64,000 nucleotides of DNA, taken from positions 1,291,760,792 to 1,291,824,791 of the forward strand of contig OX336389.2 of assembly GCA_946902985.2 (NCBI GenBank), given 5' to 3'. Origin of the DNA: Meconema thalassinum. Taxonomy: Eukaryota > Arthropoda > Insecta > Orthoptera > Tettigoniidae. Positions within the stretch are counted from its first letter, which is position 1. The number at the start of each line of letters is the position of its first letter. The position numbers and the translations under genes are program-made. The notes under the pieces were generated by a model. The model was not told the DNA's origin. It saw only the letters and a program-made list of their open reading frames with translations, and did no database searches. Shown here in pieces: positions 43,162-53,401 of this stretch.

Positions 43162-43321
43162 ACCGTGCAGCTCTAACGAATTATAGCTTCTACATTTCGA
43201 AACATGAGACCCAATAGCACGGGGAAGACATGCTATGCATGAAATATTGTCGACAGTGTTGAGTTGCCCCAGGTTTATGAAGTTTTGCAATCTTCTTGCG
43301 TATTGTGATTTTCAGTTAACA

Positions 43322-43568
43322 TGAACCACATCATGGTGTAGTGGCTAGCATTCCTGGCTTTCAGCCCTGAGGTCCGGGCTCGATTCCCGGCTCTGTCATG
43401 AAATTTATATCTGGTCTGCGGGTGAGGCAAAACTGACTTCGATTCCTTCCTCAGCCATCCTAGGATTGGTTTTGCGTGGCTTCTACAACGCCTACTCCAG
43501 GTAAATGCTAGGATTGTTCCTACTGTAAGTTACAGTAGGCTAAGTCCACGGCTGACTTCCTCCCAATC
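43322..43568 (+). mobile_element. SINE family A, 3'-truncated
   Basis: Head (ATGGTGTAGTGGCTAGCATT, GGGCTCGATTCCCGGCTCTG). The second unit is partly deleted (GAGGCAAAACTGACTTCG). The central domain has GGTAAATGCTAGGATTGTTC and ends at CTCCCAATCCCAGTAC. Confidence 0.85.
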
Positions 43569-43574
43569 CCAGTA

Positions 43575-43855
43575 CGGTACTTTACTTTGTCTGTGATGAT
43601 TGTAGTAGTGCATGTTATTACGGTCATGGATTGGGGTAAAAGTCCCGGGCATGGAAATGAGGAACCAGCCTGGTATTTTCATGGTGGGAGTGTGGAAAAA
43701 TAAGGGGAAAAGTTCAACAAGAATGGCACCGGGATTCGAACCTTCGGTCTCTGGACTCCAGCTTCCCATTGCAGTCGTAGATCCTGAGAACGTGCTAGGC
43801 TACGCTGCTGAATATGAGAATATTAAGCCCTACGCTAAATTGCGATGTTGATTTG
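43575..43855 (-). mobile_element. SINE family A2-like copy
   Basis: The minus strand has a head region (GGATCTACGACTGCAATGGG, GAAGGTTCGAATCCCGGTGC), TTGTTGAACTTTTCCCC, a short central-domain remnant (GAAAATACCAGGCTGGTTC) and an A-like tail with CACTACTACAATCATCACAG. Confidence 0.65.
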
Positions 43856-44289
43856 GTTTAGTACCGGTAGTGATGACCTGGAAGAGCAGGCCTCAGAACC
43901 TGTTGATCGCAGAACAAGTATCGACAATCAGATAGGCTATACGGCACAATATTTGCTATGCTAATGATACGTTGTCCATTATACCTCAATCAGAGATATG
44001 TTGAGGAATTACGCTGACAAATGATTTGGTTTTGCCACTTCCAAAATCTATTCACTGTCAGCGCTTTCACTGCCATAAAATATGATGCGTTTTAATAAAG
44101 TTGATAAGGTTAAAACTGGCCGCGAGCAAGCAGCACCAACGCTTTCGCCATAGTGTTAGCCACCCACACTCCTTGCCCTGCATGTGTTTCTATCTGACGT
44201 GTTCCACTCCGCTAACCAAAGCAGGCGATGATTAATACGCGGTTTCCAGGAACCGTGGGCGCTGTGACATCACCATTCTATTACAACAT
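43856..44289. other. No recognised feature
   Basis: No repeat match in the window. Confidence 0.45.
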
Positions 44290-44485
44290 GGCCGCCGCAC
44301 CCCTCACCCTCCGTGAGGTTAGTTCCCAGAGCCGGAGTGCCGCGAGTGTTGGCTTGGCGCTAGTCGAGACGAGGCATTGGAGTTGAGTGGTTCGCAGTTG
44401 TCTGACGCTGCACTGTTACCAAGTACAGTAGTAGCTAGCTGTGCTGCGCGGCCCACTGGGATTACGAGCTCTGTGCAAATTGCAG
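44290..44485 (+). promoter_or_regulatory. Candidate 5'-UTR exon with splice donor (weak)
   Basis: A locally GC- and CpG-rich segment (GCCGCCGCACCCC, GCCGCGAGTGTTGGCTTGGC, CTGTGCTGCGCGGCCC) ends in AAATTGCAG followed by GTAAGAGG at 44486, a strong donor. It sits in AT-rich, repeat-free surroundings (43860-45640) with no SINE match, which is unusual for this window. It could be the first exon of a host gene whose other exons lie elsewhere. No coding frame or core promoter motif confirms this. Confidence 0.3.
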
Positions 44486-45644
44486 GTAAGAGGCTAAGCC
44501 GTTCCAAATCAATCAACTCGCGAATTTCTTTTGTTTGAAGCTTGCATCTTGAGTTAAGTTTGTGCACAAATGGTATGCGCGGCACACACCGCATCTCTAC
44601 TATTTTTTCCAACTGCTGCTAGATTTTCTTCGGAGTTTGCAATTAAAGCGGTCGTCAGTTCAGTAGAGTATAAAAATCACTTGACGCTGAAATAGACTGG
44701 TAGGAAATGGAGTGATTATTATACATTTGCTTCAGACTACAATGGTTGGTTACCCATGATGCCCTTGGTATCTCCTTGCTACGATGAGGCATCACGGGTC
44801 CCCGCTTCCATTGTTGCAACAATTCATTCTTTGTGTTTAGTTTCTTTCGAGTTTAAAGTCTCCCCTATTGTTTTTCTAAACATTTTAACATAAGTTCACA
44901 GGTTCATGATTCTGTTGCCTTGCTGTGTAATACAGATAGTGATTAAGCCTTAATTTAAGGGTACTGATACAGTAGGTAAAATCAGTATTTTCAATACGGT
45001 ATTGGATTGTTGAAGTAAGGCTGTTTTATGACTTTACCCAGTAAACATTCAGTTAAGAGTTCTCGGTAGTTCAGTAACCACTTCTGGAAACTTAGAAAAT
45101 AATTCAGTAATAACGTTACAAACATGTTGGATGTTGAATTCCAGCGCTCATTTTTCCTGACTAAGTTACTTGCTATGTTTGTTTTACGGACTGTTAATGT
45201 TATTTCGGGAATGATGCTCAGGAGTATACAGTTTTGTTTGTATACTACCGAGTGGCCAATGCTATTAAATCCCCTCGAAATGATTGATTTTTAAATTGCT
45301 TCTAAAAGGTTTACGTTTATTAGAGATTTGTTGATAAATTTACACATTCAGCTTAAAACTGCTTCGTAGTATGTTGACTTGGAATGGAGCAGTCTGCAAA
45401 ATGGAAATCGTAATTGATAGGAGAAAAAGTTTGGTTTTAAGTTTCTTCATCCGGCTAACTCTTGGGAGTTTAATCATATCAGATTTCGAGGGCCATGATA
45501 CTGTATTTGCATGTCTGGCTCTGGTTTATTTAAGGTTTTAATTGGTCTTGGTTGCCTCACGTTTCCTAGTGCAGGCAAGGGGACTCAAGATATGACGTAA
45601 ATCACAAACGTGCACAAACTTTGAGGAGAAACGTAATTTATGGT
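44486..45644. other. Apparently unique AT-rich stretch
   Basis: No repeat match and no coding frame. If the candidate exon is real this would be intron. Confidence 0.4.
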
Positions 45645-46312
45645 TGGCTGCTTAGCTCAGCAAGTTGAGGCGCTCGTTTTCTGTGTCCAAGGCTCCGGAT
45701 CGAGTCTTCAGTGGCGGATCCAGGCCTTGCGGGGCCCTGGGCGATATGATAAGGTGGGGCCCACAACAATAGGAAATAAATAAATATCAAATCAAGTGGA
45801 AAGTAGTTTTGTAATATAATAAAATAAAGAATAGTTACGATATTTTGAATTCACTACAGTACATTTTTTAATAATATGAAGGAAACCTTTATGTCCCCTT
45901 GAAGAAGGTTATGTAAACTATGAAATGTTAAAATATTGCCGTACTTTGCGATTTTCTTCCGGCTGAAGTCTTCTATCATTTCACTGAAATCTTAACTTGC
46001 TAAACGGTCAAGGGAGGTCATAGCTAAACTGAAAAAAATTATATATAAATTAGTTTGAAAAGTATAATTAATTAATTAAATTTTAAAAATCCATGGCGCG
46101 GGGCCCCCGGACCGCGGGGTCCTGGGCGGTCGCTCTCCCCTAGATCCGCTCCTGCGAGTATTGGCGTAGTCGGTTGATATTTATGGTTGTTTAATGCGAG
46201 AGGCACCGACGATGGTACATAATACGGCACGTTGACAATCCCCTTCCAGGGCAAACATCCAGCAGCCCGGCGTCTCAGAAGACTCAGCAGTTTAAAGGAA
46301 AGTTGAACCTTT
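45645..46312 (+). mobile_element. SINE family C split by a hAT-type MITE
   Basis: Diverged head (GGCTGCTTAGCTCAGCAAGT, GGCTCCGGATCGAGTCTT) to 45708. It resumes at 46155 with CGAGTATTGGCGTAGTCGGT and continues through GACAATCCCCTTCCAGGG, CCGGCGTCTCAGAAGA and a short 3' end. Confidence 0.75.
45709..46154. mobile_element. hAT-type MITE (446 bp)
   Basis: The left end is CAGTGGCGGATCCAGGCC. The right end on the minus strand is CAGGAGCGGATCTAGGGG. TSD CGAGTCTT (45701-45708) against CGAGTATT (46155-46162), one mismatch. CAGTGGCGGATC ends are a common hAT MITE signature. GC-rich subterminal GGGGCCC blocks lie at both ends with an AT-rich centre and no frame. Confidence 0.88.
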
Positions 46313-46344
46313 AACAGTACAGTAATATCTTATTATATAATACG

Positions 46345-46645
46345 CTAAAGTGTATGTTTCACAAAACTCAAGCTCCTAAACCAGAGGAAGTTAGAAGTTG
46401 TGGATAGTACCAAAATCTTCCAAATCGTCTCAATAGTGCAGAAAAAATCTTGCATTTCTTGAAAAGTCAACGAAAATATATTTATTTGTTTATAACGTGC
46501 TTTTAAACAAATAAACAAGACGAAACCCCCTGGCAGAACTGTGTCGCGTACAGCACGCATAGCACCAGAGCCGGGCGGGTAGTCTGTACACATGGGGTGC
46601 ACACGACCCATTATGCAAGAGTTCTCGCACGGGTCCGCTAGTTAA
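46345..46645 (+). repeat. CGGGTCCGCTAGT repeat family, copy 1
   Basis: Landmarks: TGTTTCACAAAACTCAAGCT, CCAAAATCTTCCAAATCGTC, CTTGAAAAGTCAACGAAAAT, AAACAAATAAACAAGACGA, AGTCTGTACACATGGGGTGC, ending GCACGGGTCCGCTAGTTA. Also present at 47765-48083, 48092-48535 and (inverted, partial) 40616-40800. Unclassified. Confidence 0.85.
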
Positions 46646-47184
46646 TAATTATCTATTTTACTTTCACAAATATCTACTAAGCTATTATCATGCTCTTTGA
46701 TGTTTGCTCCACTTTTGCCTAGAACTAAACATGTCACCTCTCGCTCTGTTCAAGTCTATGTTTCACACGGTAACCTGTCACCATTTATATATTTTACACG
46801 GCAGACTATGAAGGTCATTGTCCAAGAACGAAGTTTGTGGCAGCTCGTGGCACCCGGACCATGGAAGCAGTTGTAGGGTGGTTTCGTTACTGAAGGTCTT
46901 TCTTACAAACATTAATGGAAACTGCAGATTGATTGTTAGGGGTAAGGTGGATCAGGGGAAAAGCATGGCGTGAAGCTCTTGACACTGTGTGTTTGTGATC
47001 AATATGCAGTCAGCGTTAGTAAGACTGTCGTCTTTTACCTGTAGTCAACGGAGACATACTATAATGTCACTTTGTCATTCTAGTTTGGCCAGTGTAAATT
47101 TTGCTTGGGGACCTGTTCCGACATACAATACGTCTTGATTTTACATCTTTTTGCTGAGGTCCATTTGCAATTATTATTATTATG
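46646..47184. other. No recognised feature
   Basis: No repeat match or coding support. Confidence 0.45.
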
Positions 47185-47400
47185 TCTGGCTAGGTAGATG
47201 GAATGATAGCATTTGGTTTAAAAGGTCTCGGGTTCGATTCCCGGCCGGGTCGTGGAATTTCAATGTATAATTGATTCCTATGATTAGAGGAGTGGGTGTT
47301 TGTGACGTCTTCATTCATTTCATCCTCATTACGACTTACAGGTCGCCCACAGGCGTCAGCTCAAAAGCTCTGTACCAAGCCTCTCCGGAGGCTACATTTA
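47185..47400 (+). mobile_element. SINE family I (single copy in window)
   Basis: tRNA-like head with GTCTCGGGTTCGATTCCCGG, then a body with GATTAGAGGAGTGGGTGTTT, TTCATTTCATCCTCATTACG, AGGTCGCCCACAGGCGTCA and CAAGCCTCTCCGGAGGCTAC, ending before TATTATTATTTTATTATTA. SINE-like layout, but only one copy seen. Confidence 0.65.
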
Positions 47401-47764
47401 CTATATAGTATTATTATTTTATTATTATTATGTTATTGTTTCAAAATCATCATCATCAAGAAGGCGTCCAGCTATTTGGTCGTTTAAAGTAAAATGAGTG
47501 CAGGCCAAATAGATGTACTCGTAGAGAATAAAACTGATGCACAGGGGAGGCGAATCTGCAACCTGCAGCTTTTTTCGCTGACGCTGCTCTAACTGAGCTA
47601 ATTTGACAAGCGCTCTAATTCCCATGGTAAATATACGGCTGTGAAGCTAGCCCGTACCAGCGTATTCACTAATTATTATTAGCACGCTGTAGCCTGATTC
47701 ATGACTGCAAGTGACCAAGGAGACTCTAAATTATTAGATCGAAGTGCATCGTCTTATTGTGTAA
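47401..47764. other. Unassigned; ATT-rich tract then unmatched sequence
   Basis: ATT-rich run at about 47408-47432 (probably the tail of the preceding SINE). A minus-strand tRNA-like box GGTTGCAGATTCGCCTCC lies near 47550. Otherwise nothing. Confidence 0.45.
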
Positions 47765-48083
47765 TAGGCTGAAGTGTAAGTTTCACAAAACTCTAGCTCC
47801 TAAACCAGAGGGATTTAAAAGGTGTGGTTTGTACCAAAATCTTCCAAATCGTCTCAATAGTAGGCCTACAGGAAAAATCTTGCGTTTCTTGAAAAGTCAA
47901 CCAAAATATATTTATTTGTTTATGAAGTGCTTTTAAACAAATGAAGAAGACCATAGCCCCCCCCCCCCCCCCGCGAGAACTCGATCGCGTACAGCCCACA
48001 TAGCACTAGAGCCGTGCGGGTAGTCTGTACACATGGAGCGCACACAACCCATTATGCGAGAGTTCTATCACGGGTCCGCTAGT
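47765..48083 (+). repeat. CGGGTCCGCTAGT repeat family, copy 2
   Basis: Same landmarks as 46345-46645, with a poly-C expansion at about 47958-47972 in the GACCATAGCCCCC part. Ends TCACGGGTCCGCTAGTAG. Confidence 0.88.
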
Positions 48084-48091
48084 AGGCTATA

Positions 48092-48535
48092 TAAAACGCT
48101 AAGATGTATGTTTCATAAAACTCAAGCTCTTACACCAGAGGGAGTTAGAAGGTGCGGTTTGTGCCTGAATCTTGCAAATCGTCCTCAATAGTACAGGCAA
48201 AATCTTGCATTTCTTGAAAAGTCAACGGAAATATATTTGTTTGTTTAAAAACTGCGCTTATACAAATAAACAAGACGATAGCCTCTGGCAGAACTGTACC
48301 GCGTCAAGCCCGTATAACAGTAACGCCGGAGGGTGGTATACACACATGGGGCGCTCATAAGTAGCCGATAGTGCGTTCAAAAGAAAGAGCAGCGACGAAT
48401 TCCACTGTGATTTCATAATTATCGACAGTTTATTTAAAACGTGCACTCAAACAAATAAACAAGAAGCCCGCATAACAGTAAAGTCGTGTGGGTGGTTTAT
48501 GCACATACGAAATTTATCGCACCAGTCCCCTAGTT
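48092..48535 (+). repeat. CGGGTCCGCTAGT repeat family, copy 3, with partial internal duplication
   Basis: First part like copies 1 and 2 through GGCAGAACTGTACCGC and CACATGGGGCG. Then a second partial passage (AAAACGTGCACTCAAACAAA, AACAAGAAGCCCGCATAAC) runs to an ATCGCACCAGTCCCCTAGTT end. Copies 2 and 3 are nearly adjacent and in the same orientation. Confidence 0.75.
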
Positions 48536-48739
48536 GACATTAATTTTTTGTCGTAACCATTTACTTTCATACAGGCTGTCAGGAAGGATGTGGTTACGTA
48601 ATTACAAATAGGCCGAAAGGGTTTTTGTCAGTGCTGTGCAGTTTCTTTCCCAGCCCAGCAGCTTATTTTATAAGCTCACAATTGTACAATTGCAAGGTAG
48701 ATTATTATAACTGTAGTTTAATATCGTAAGACTGAGTGG

Positions 48740-48926
48740 GTGCATGGTGGCGCAGCGGTCAAGCTGTTGGCCTCTCACCAAGGTGGACTTGTTTCGATTC
48801 TCAGTCAATACATGTGAGATTTTCAAAGTGAAATGCCATGTCCTGTGGTTCGGATTCCACCTAAAAAGGAGGTCCCGTGGCTCATAATCGCATGATCAAC
48901 GGTCACGTAAAACTACAAGCTTCGCT
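48740..48926 (+). mobile_element. SINE family D, full-length-like
   Basis: GGGTGCATGGTGGCGCAGCG head, TTGTTTCGATTCTCAGTCAA box, AAAGTGAAATGCCATGTCCT, AAAAAGGAGGTCCCGTGGCT and AACTACAAGCTTCG end. Confidence 0.9.
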
Positions 48927-49239
48927 TCGTAAAACCGAGTGAAAACTCTTCCAGCTGTTTGATGAGAATTAAATGTCTTGGCAGACCAGGGAATCGATTT
49001 AGGACCGTGACTTGAGCCTGAACAGGAAGGGGAAGGCTACCCCTAGACCACATAGAAGGCTGAGGAAAGAATCTATGGAGGCTCAGAACAACCATCGGCT
49101 GATCTTTTTTAAAAAACCTTTTTAGCCTACTTTCGATTTTTGCAAAAAATGAAAGTAGACATGAGATCAACACAGGGCCAAAGAATTGTGTGTTTGTGAG
49201 TGTGTATGTGTGTGTACTCTGCATGTCTATGCCCCCCCC
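48927..49239. other. Minus-strand SINE-head-like box and a hairpin
   Basis: AGGGAATCGATTTAGGACCG near 48988 suggests a minus-strand tRNA-like box. TTTTTAGCCTACTTTCGAT / AAATGAAAGTAGAC at 49121-49160 forms a hairpin like that at 18557-18596 and immediately precedes the tandem repeat. Confidence 0.5.
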
Positions 49240-50045
49240 CCCCTATCAATTCAAACACGGTGAAACCGAATTGAACGAAATTTGGCAAATGGCACCTCAG
49301 TGTCATGTTTTATATCGCCGCCATCTTGACGGAAACGTAATGGCGGCCACCCAAATGTTCAAGGCTTAAATCAAATTACGATTAACCTATTCATTTGATC
49401 TCTACCAAATTTTGCAACATCATACCTTCATGTGGGAAGCGTCTTTTGACATAACTAGTTTGAAGATGGTGGCTGTGTATGTGTGCAAATCGATCCCCCC
49501 TATCAATTCAAACACTACGAAACCGAATCGAACCACCTTTGGTACAGAGATAGCACTAACAAGGGAAAACTCGGTGTCATGTTGTATATCGCCGCCATCA
49601 TAACAAAAAAATAAATGGCGCCCACCCAAATGTTCTGAGCTTAAATCAAATTACGACTAACCTATTCATTTGATCTCTACCAAATTTTGCAACATCATAC
49701 CTTCATGTGGGAAGCGTCTTTTGACATAACTAGTTTGAAGATGGTGGCTGTGTATGTGTGCAAATCGATCCCCCCTATCAATTCAAACACTACGAAACCG
49801 AATCGAACCACCTTTGGTACAGAGGTAGCACTAACAAGGGAAAACTCAGTGTCATGTTGTATATCGCCGCCATCATAACAAAAAATAAATGGCGCCCACC
49901 CAAATGTTCTGAGCTTAAATCAAATTACGACTAACCTAATTATCCGATCTCTACCAAATTTTGCAACAATATACCTTAATGTGGGAAGCGTCTTTTGCCC
50001 AAACTACAAGGTTGTCAGTCAAATAGTTTCAAGATGGCGGATGTA
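49240..50045. repeat. 275-bp tandem repeat, two full and two partial units
   Basis: Unit starts at about 49357, 49632 and 49906 with CTTAAATCAAATTACGA; a partial unit precedes from 49240 and the last unit is cut at about 50045. The two full units differ at only a few bases, so the duplication is recent. CGCCGCCATC and AAATGGCGCCC motifs recur. Identical 63-codon frames in both units (49412, 49687) follow from the duplication and are not evidence of coding. Confidence 0.93.
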
Positions 50046-50469
50046 TGAACCATGCAGGTATTATAGCCTAACCGTAACTTACGCTTAAACAAGGCCGTGC
50101 CTCAACAATTCAGCTTATCGTACATAGGGAGTTTTAAACTGTCCTCAAGGAGGTGACCGGTAGGATGTTAGCATATTATAATAGAATATGTAAACGTAGA
50201 AGTGACTAACAGGTCAGGCTCACCGTGCCATATCGTAGTGGAGCCGTGCCGTCCCGTTGTCAAAATGGCCGCTATATTTACTAGTAAATCCATATATTTC
50301 CATAACTTCGTAAGTTTATATCCTTTTAGGAATGCACTGAACAAAATAATACATATTTAGTATCAAATGGCTTATAGAAACGGCAGAAAACGCTAATGAA
50401 ATCGTTGATTTCAACACAAAATATGATACAGTTACACTAAACCAGTTGTTTACCAAGTATTATCGTAGC
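50046..50469. other. No recognised feature
   Basis: No repeat match. Confidence 0.45.
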
Positions 50470-50545
50470 GTATCCGTGGCGTAATGGTACCGACGTGGGC
50501 TCATAGTCTCGGGGTTCGTGGTTTAAATTCCTGCAGGTTCAAATT
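50470..50545 (+). repeat. tRNA-like segment
   Basis: GTATCCGTGGCGTAATGGTA as an A-box region and GGTTTAAATTCCTGCAGGTT as a B-box region, with a T-run at 50559-50570 nearby. The acceptor stem is poor and the box deviates (GGTTTAAATTCC), so it is not called a tRNA gene. Confidence 0.4.
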
Positions 50546-50697
50546 TTCCTATTTCGTTTTTTTTTTTTTTGTATTTATTGATTTATAACTACTCACACGT
50601 TATAATGTTAAGCATAAATAGTGTGCATTTTAACACCACATATTTCAACACTTGAATACAGCGGTTAATATTCGTTGACCTTGATCCGCGGTAGAGT

Positions 50698-50965
50698 CTA
50701 TTGTTGTTATTGTTTTTGTTGTTGATTCTTTAGGGGTTTTGTGGCATCATGGTCCTGTAACCCCGTTTACTTGGGTGTGTGTAGAAGTTGCCTGATAGCC
50801 GGTGTCACTGTGAGGAAGGATTTGGGTAGGAAGCTGTTGTTTTTGTTTCATTTGAGAAGCATGGACATCATGGTCATTTAGCCCCGTGTACTTTGGTGAG
50901 TGTTGAATTTTGTATGATAACCTGTGTTATTGTGATGGCAGTATTAGTGTGTTAATATCCGTGTG
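50698..50965 (-). mobile_element. Two tandem SINE family A tail fragments
   Basis: Minus-strand tails are joined head to tail at about 50832. Each contains the CCAAGTAAACGGGGTTAC / CAAAGTACACGGGGCTAAAT and ATGATGCC / ATGATGTCC parts, and each ends in an AACAAC-type run. Heads are missing. Confidence 0.75.
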
Positions 50966-51065
50966 GCACGTTGTATTTCAACAAGCTACTACAACCGCAT
51001 TCAATTATACTTCTTGAAAAGGACAAAGAGTTATAACTATACGGATGCATTTAGGAGAAAGTAGG

Positions 51066-51262
51066 CTATATGTGGTGCAGCGGTCAAGCTATTTGCCTCT
51101 CACCAAGGTGGACCGCGTTCGATTCCCGGTCAGTGCATGTGAGATTTTCGAAGTGAAATGCCGTGTCCTGTGGTTCGGATTCCATGTTAAAAGGAGGTCC
51201 CGTGGCTCAAGATCCCGAAATTAACAGTCACGTTAAACTATTGTACAACCTTCCTTCTTTTT
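51066..51262 (+). mobile_element. SINE family D copy
   Basis: GTGGTGCAGCGGTCAAGCTA, GACCGCGTTCGATTCCCGGT, GAGATTTTCGAAGTGAAATG, AAAAGGAGGTCCCGTGGCTC and a variant 3' end (AAACTATTGTACAACCTTCC). Confidence 0.88.
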
Positions 51263-51497
51263 CTTTACTGAACATCTTATTTACTTCATAATTTTGGTTT
51301 TTACGTTTTCTGTTTACATTATTTTCGGTCATTCTTTCAAGAAGATGCCACGAACTCCGAGTCCCCAATCTAATGGAATTAACCATTGGAGATTGAATTC
51401 CCGGGAATCAAACCCAGGGTCCTTCGCCCAAAGCCTATCATGCTAACCAAATACCCACGGGACCGGTCTACATTGAGCTGACTGTGCTGCAAACGTT
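51263..51497. other. Minus-strand tRNA-like box
   Basis: CCCGGGAATCAAACCCAGGG then CCTATCATGCTAACCAAATA near 51400-51450 is a minus-strand tRNA-like head with boxes; no family match. Confidence 0.45.
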
Positions 51498-51928
51498 GTG
51501 TTGTTGTTGTTTCAGTTAGGGGTTTGGGCATCGTAGTCAATTCAGCCCCGTGTACTTTGGTGTGTGTATTTATAGAATTTTTCTGATAACCTGTGTTATG
51601 GTGGTGTTTGTATTGGTGTGTGTAATTGTAATCACTGTCAATATTAGGTGCACCATGATTTGCAATAAGATAGCATCCTGTCATTTTGGGAGGCAGACAA
51701 CCGTGGCCTTTAGTTGGGAACTATCCCGCCTGGAGTAGAAATGGGGAAGCCACTTCTACGATGGCCGTGGTAGAAATTGAACCCACCTCTTCTAAGTTTT
51801 GCCTCGCGATGCTGAGTATACCCCGTTTTAGCCCCCATACCAGAATTAAATTTCTTGGCAGTGCCGGGAATCAAACGCGGACCTCCGGGGTGACAGCCAA
51901 GAATACTAGCCACTACACCACCAGGTGG
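51498..51928 (-). mobile_element. SINE family A, near full length, long tail variant
   Basis: Minus-strand head (GTGGTGTAGTGGCTAGTATT, GTCCGCGTTTGATTCCCGGC), second unit (GGTGGGTTCAATTTCTACC), a shortened central domain (CCATTTCTACTCCAGGCGGG), and a tail ending CTGAAACAACAACAACA. The extra length comes from A2-like sequence in the region after the central domain. Confidence 0.85.
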
Positions 51929-52054
51929 TCTTTCTGCCAACGGAAAGCTTACTTGGCCAATATGCAGGAGATTCATATTCGAAGCCCGAGGGCGGTCTCA
52001 TTCACCGGACTTAATCGGCAAATACGGCCACTTTGAGAGGAATAGGGTTGTTGT
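51929..52054. other. Unassigned
   Basis: No match. Confidence 0.4.
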
Positions 52055-52360
52055 TGTTCTTCTTCTTAGAAGCTTGGTACCCTTGAGTGTATGTGAATCT
52101 GTCTGATAATCTTTGTTTCTGTGGTGATTGTAGACGTGTGTTCACAACTGTCAATATTAGTAACTGGGATAAGGTTAGGTGCCCCATAATTTGCAATAAG
52201 ATACCTTCCTGACATTTTCCAAGCGCGAGTAAGGAGAAAAGCGGGGAAATTCCACACTGAGGATGGGCGTTGTCAGTGGCGGTATTTGAACTTTTGATCT
52301 TCTGTCTTCCAGTTCCCATTCTAACGGTAGTGCACGTCGTAATGCAATCGTAGTTCATTG
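52055..52360 (-). mobile_element. SINE family A2-related copy
   Basis: The minus strand contains CACTACCGTTAGAATGGGAA, AAAAGTTCAAATACCGCCAC, CTCAGTGTGGAATTTCCCC, GGAAAATGTCAGGAAGGTAT and an A-like tail (AATCACCACAGAAACAAAGA) into AAGAAGAACAACAACAA. Confidence 0.75.
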
Positions 52361-52620
52361 CAGGATTTTAATCTCTTAGCAGAGTAACTATTTTGGAGGG
52401 AAACTTGAAATAGGTTTCATTTCCTGAAGCTGGCGTGTTCACCGTCCGTATTCTGCCGTACATACGCGCGCGCGGCATCCATGAACTGAGCCGTCACAGG
52501 CGGAGCGCGTGAGCGAGACTGTCCTGGCCAAGCAAATATAAATATAATGTAAATACAATGGTAAATCTGACAGATTAGTTGCGACCGACAATGATATTAT
52601 TTAGGTTGTGCCCATCGAAT

Positions 52621-52671
52621 GGGGTAAGTAAAATTGTTGCTGGAAGGGGTAAGTAAAATTGTTGCTGGGGA
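52621..52671. repeat. Short tandem duplication, ~26 bp twice
   Basis: GGGGTAAGTAAAATTGTTGC occurs twice in a row at 52621 and 52647. Confidence 0.9.
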
Positions 52672-52945
52672 TATGTTTGTGTGCGTGGTATTTCTCTGAC
52701 ATCCTGCGTTATTGTGTGACTAATGTGTATGTATTAGGGTCTAGGTTTGAGGTAGGTGGCTTTGGTCTTGAAATGAGGTAGGCTTCCATTCCGCCATATA
52801 ACTGAGTATGGCAATCTCCAGGGAAGTCTACACTTAGAATTACCACTGTCAATATCAGGGTTTGAACCTCAAGATGTCCAAATTAGCATCTTCCCATTGC
52901 AGTCGCGGACCGTGACTTAACCCACTTGACTACACTACTGGCCGT
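52672..52945 (-). mobile_element. SINE family A2-related copy, degraded
   Basis: The minus strand has GTGTAGTCAAGTGGGTTAAG, TCCGCGACTGCAATGGGAAG, TGAGGTTCAAACCCTGATAT and TAAGTGTAGACTTCCCTGG. The tail is lost near 52680. Confidence 0.65.
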
Positions 52946-53173
52946 TTTAAATATAAATTTGCAAATGTGTAACTACTGTTTTATTTAATTGTGCATTGCT
53001 TTATTTTTCAAGTTCATACTTCCTTAATTCACGTTGAATTACATTGTTTAGTGAATTGATATTTAAAATATGCAGTCTTTATATCATTATAACTACATTA
53101 TCATAATATACTGTTATGTTACTTGAAACAGTCAAGTCTGTATAATCAATTAGTCTAATTATTATCATATAGT
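52946..53173. other. No recognised feature; AT-rich
   Basis: Nothing recognised. Confidence 0.45.
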
Positions 53174-53401
53174 CGCCTCCGTAGCGTAGCGGTCAGCATG
53201 GTTAGCTGCCGCCCCGGAGGTCCTGGGTTCGATTCTCGGCTCTGCCACGAAATTTGAAAAGTGGTACGAGGACTGGAACGGGGTCTACTCAGCCTCGGGT
53301 GGTCCAAATGAGTAGAGGGGGTTCGATTCCCACCTCAGCCATCCTCGAAGTGGTTTTCCGTGGTTTCCCACTTCGTCTTCGGGCAAATGCCGGGATGGTA
53401 C
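53174..53401 (+). mobile_element. SINE family A, interrupted by the LTR element
   Basis: Head (GCCTCCGTAGCGTAGCGGTC, CTGGGTTCGATTCTCGGCTC), the linker subfamily AAATTTGAAAAGTGGTACGA, second unit (GGGGTTCGATTCCCACCTCA) and central domain to GGCAAATGCCGGGATGGTAC. It stops at the LTR boundary, exactly where family A normally continues CTAACTTAAGG. The remainder should lie beyond the other LTR, outside the window. Confidence 0.92.

Noticed and set aside
49412..49603. 63-codon frame repeated at 49687-49878.
   Set aside because: A product of the 275-bp tandem duplication; no protein feature.
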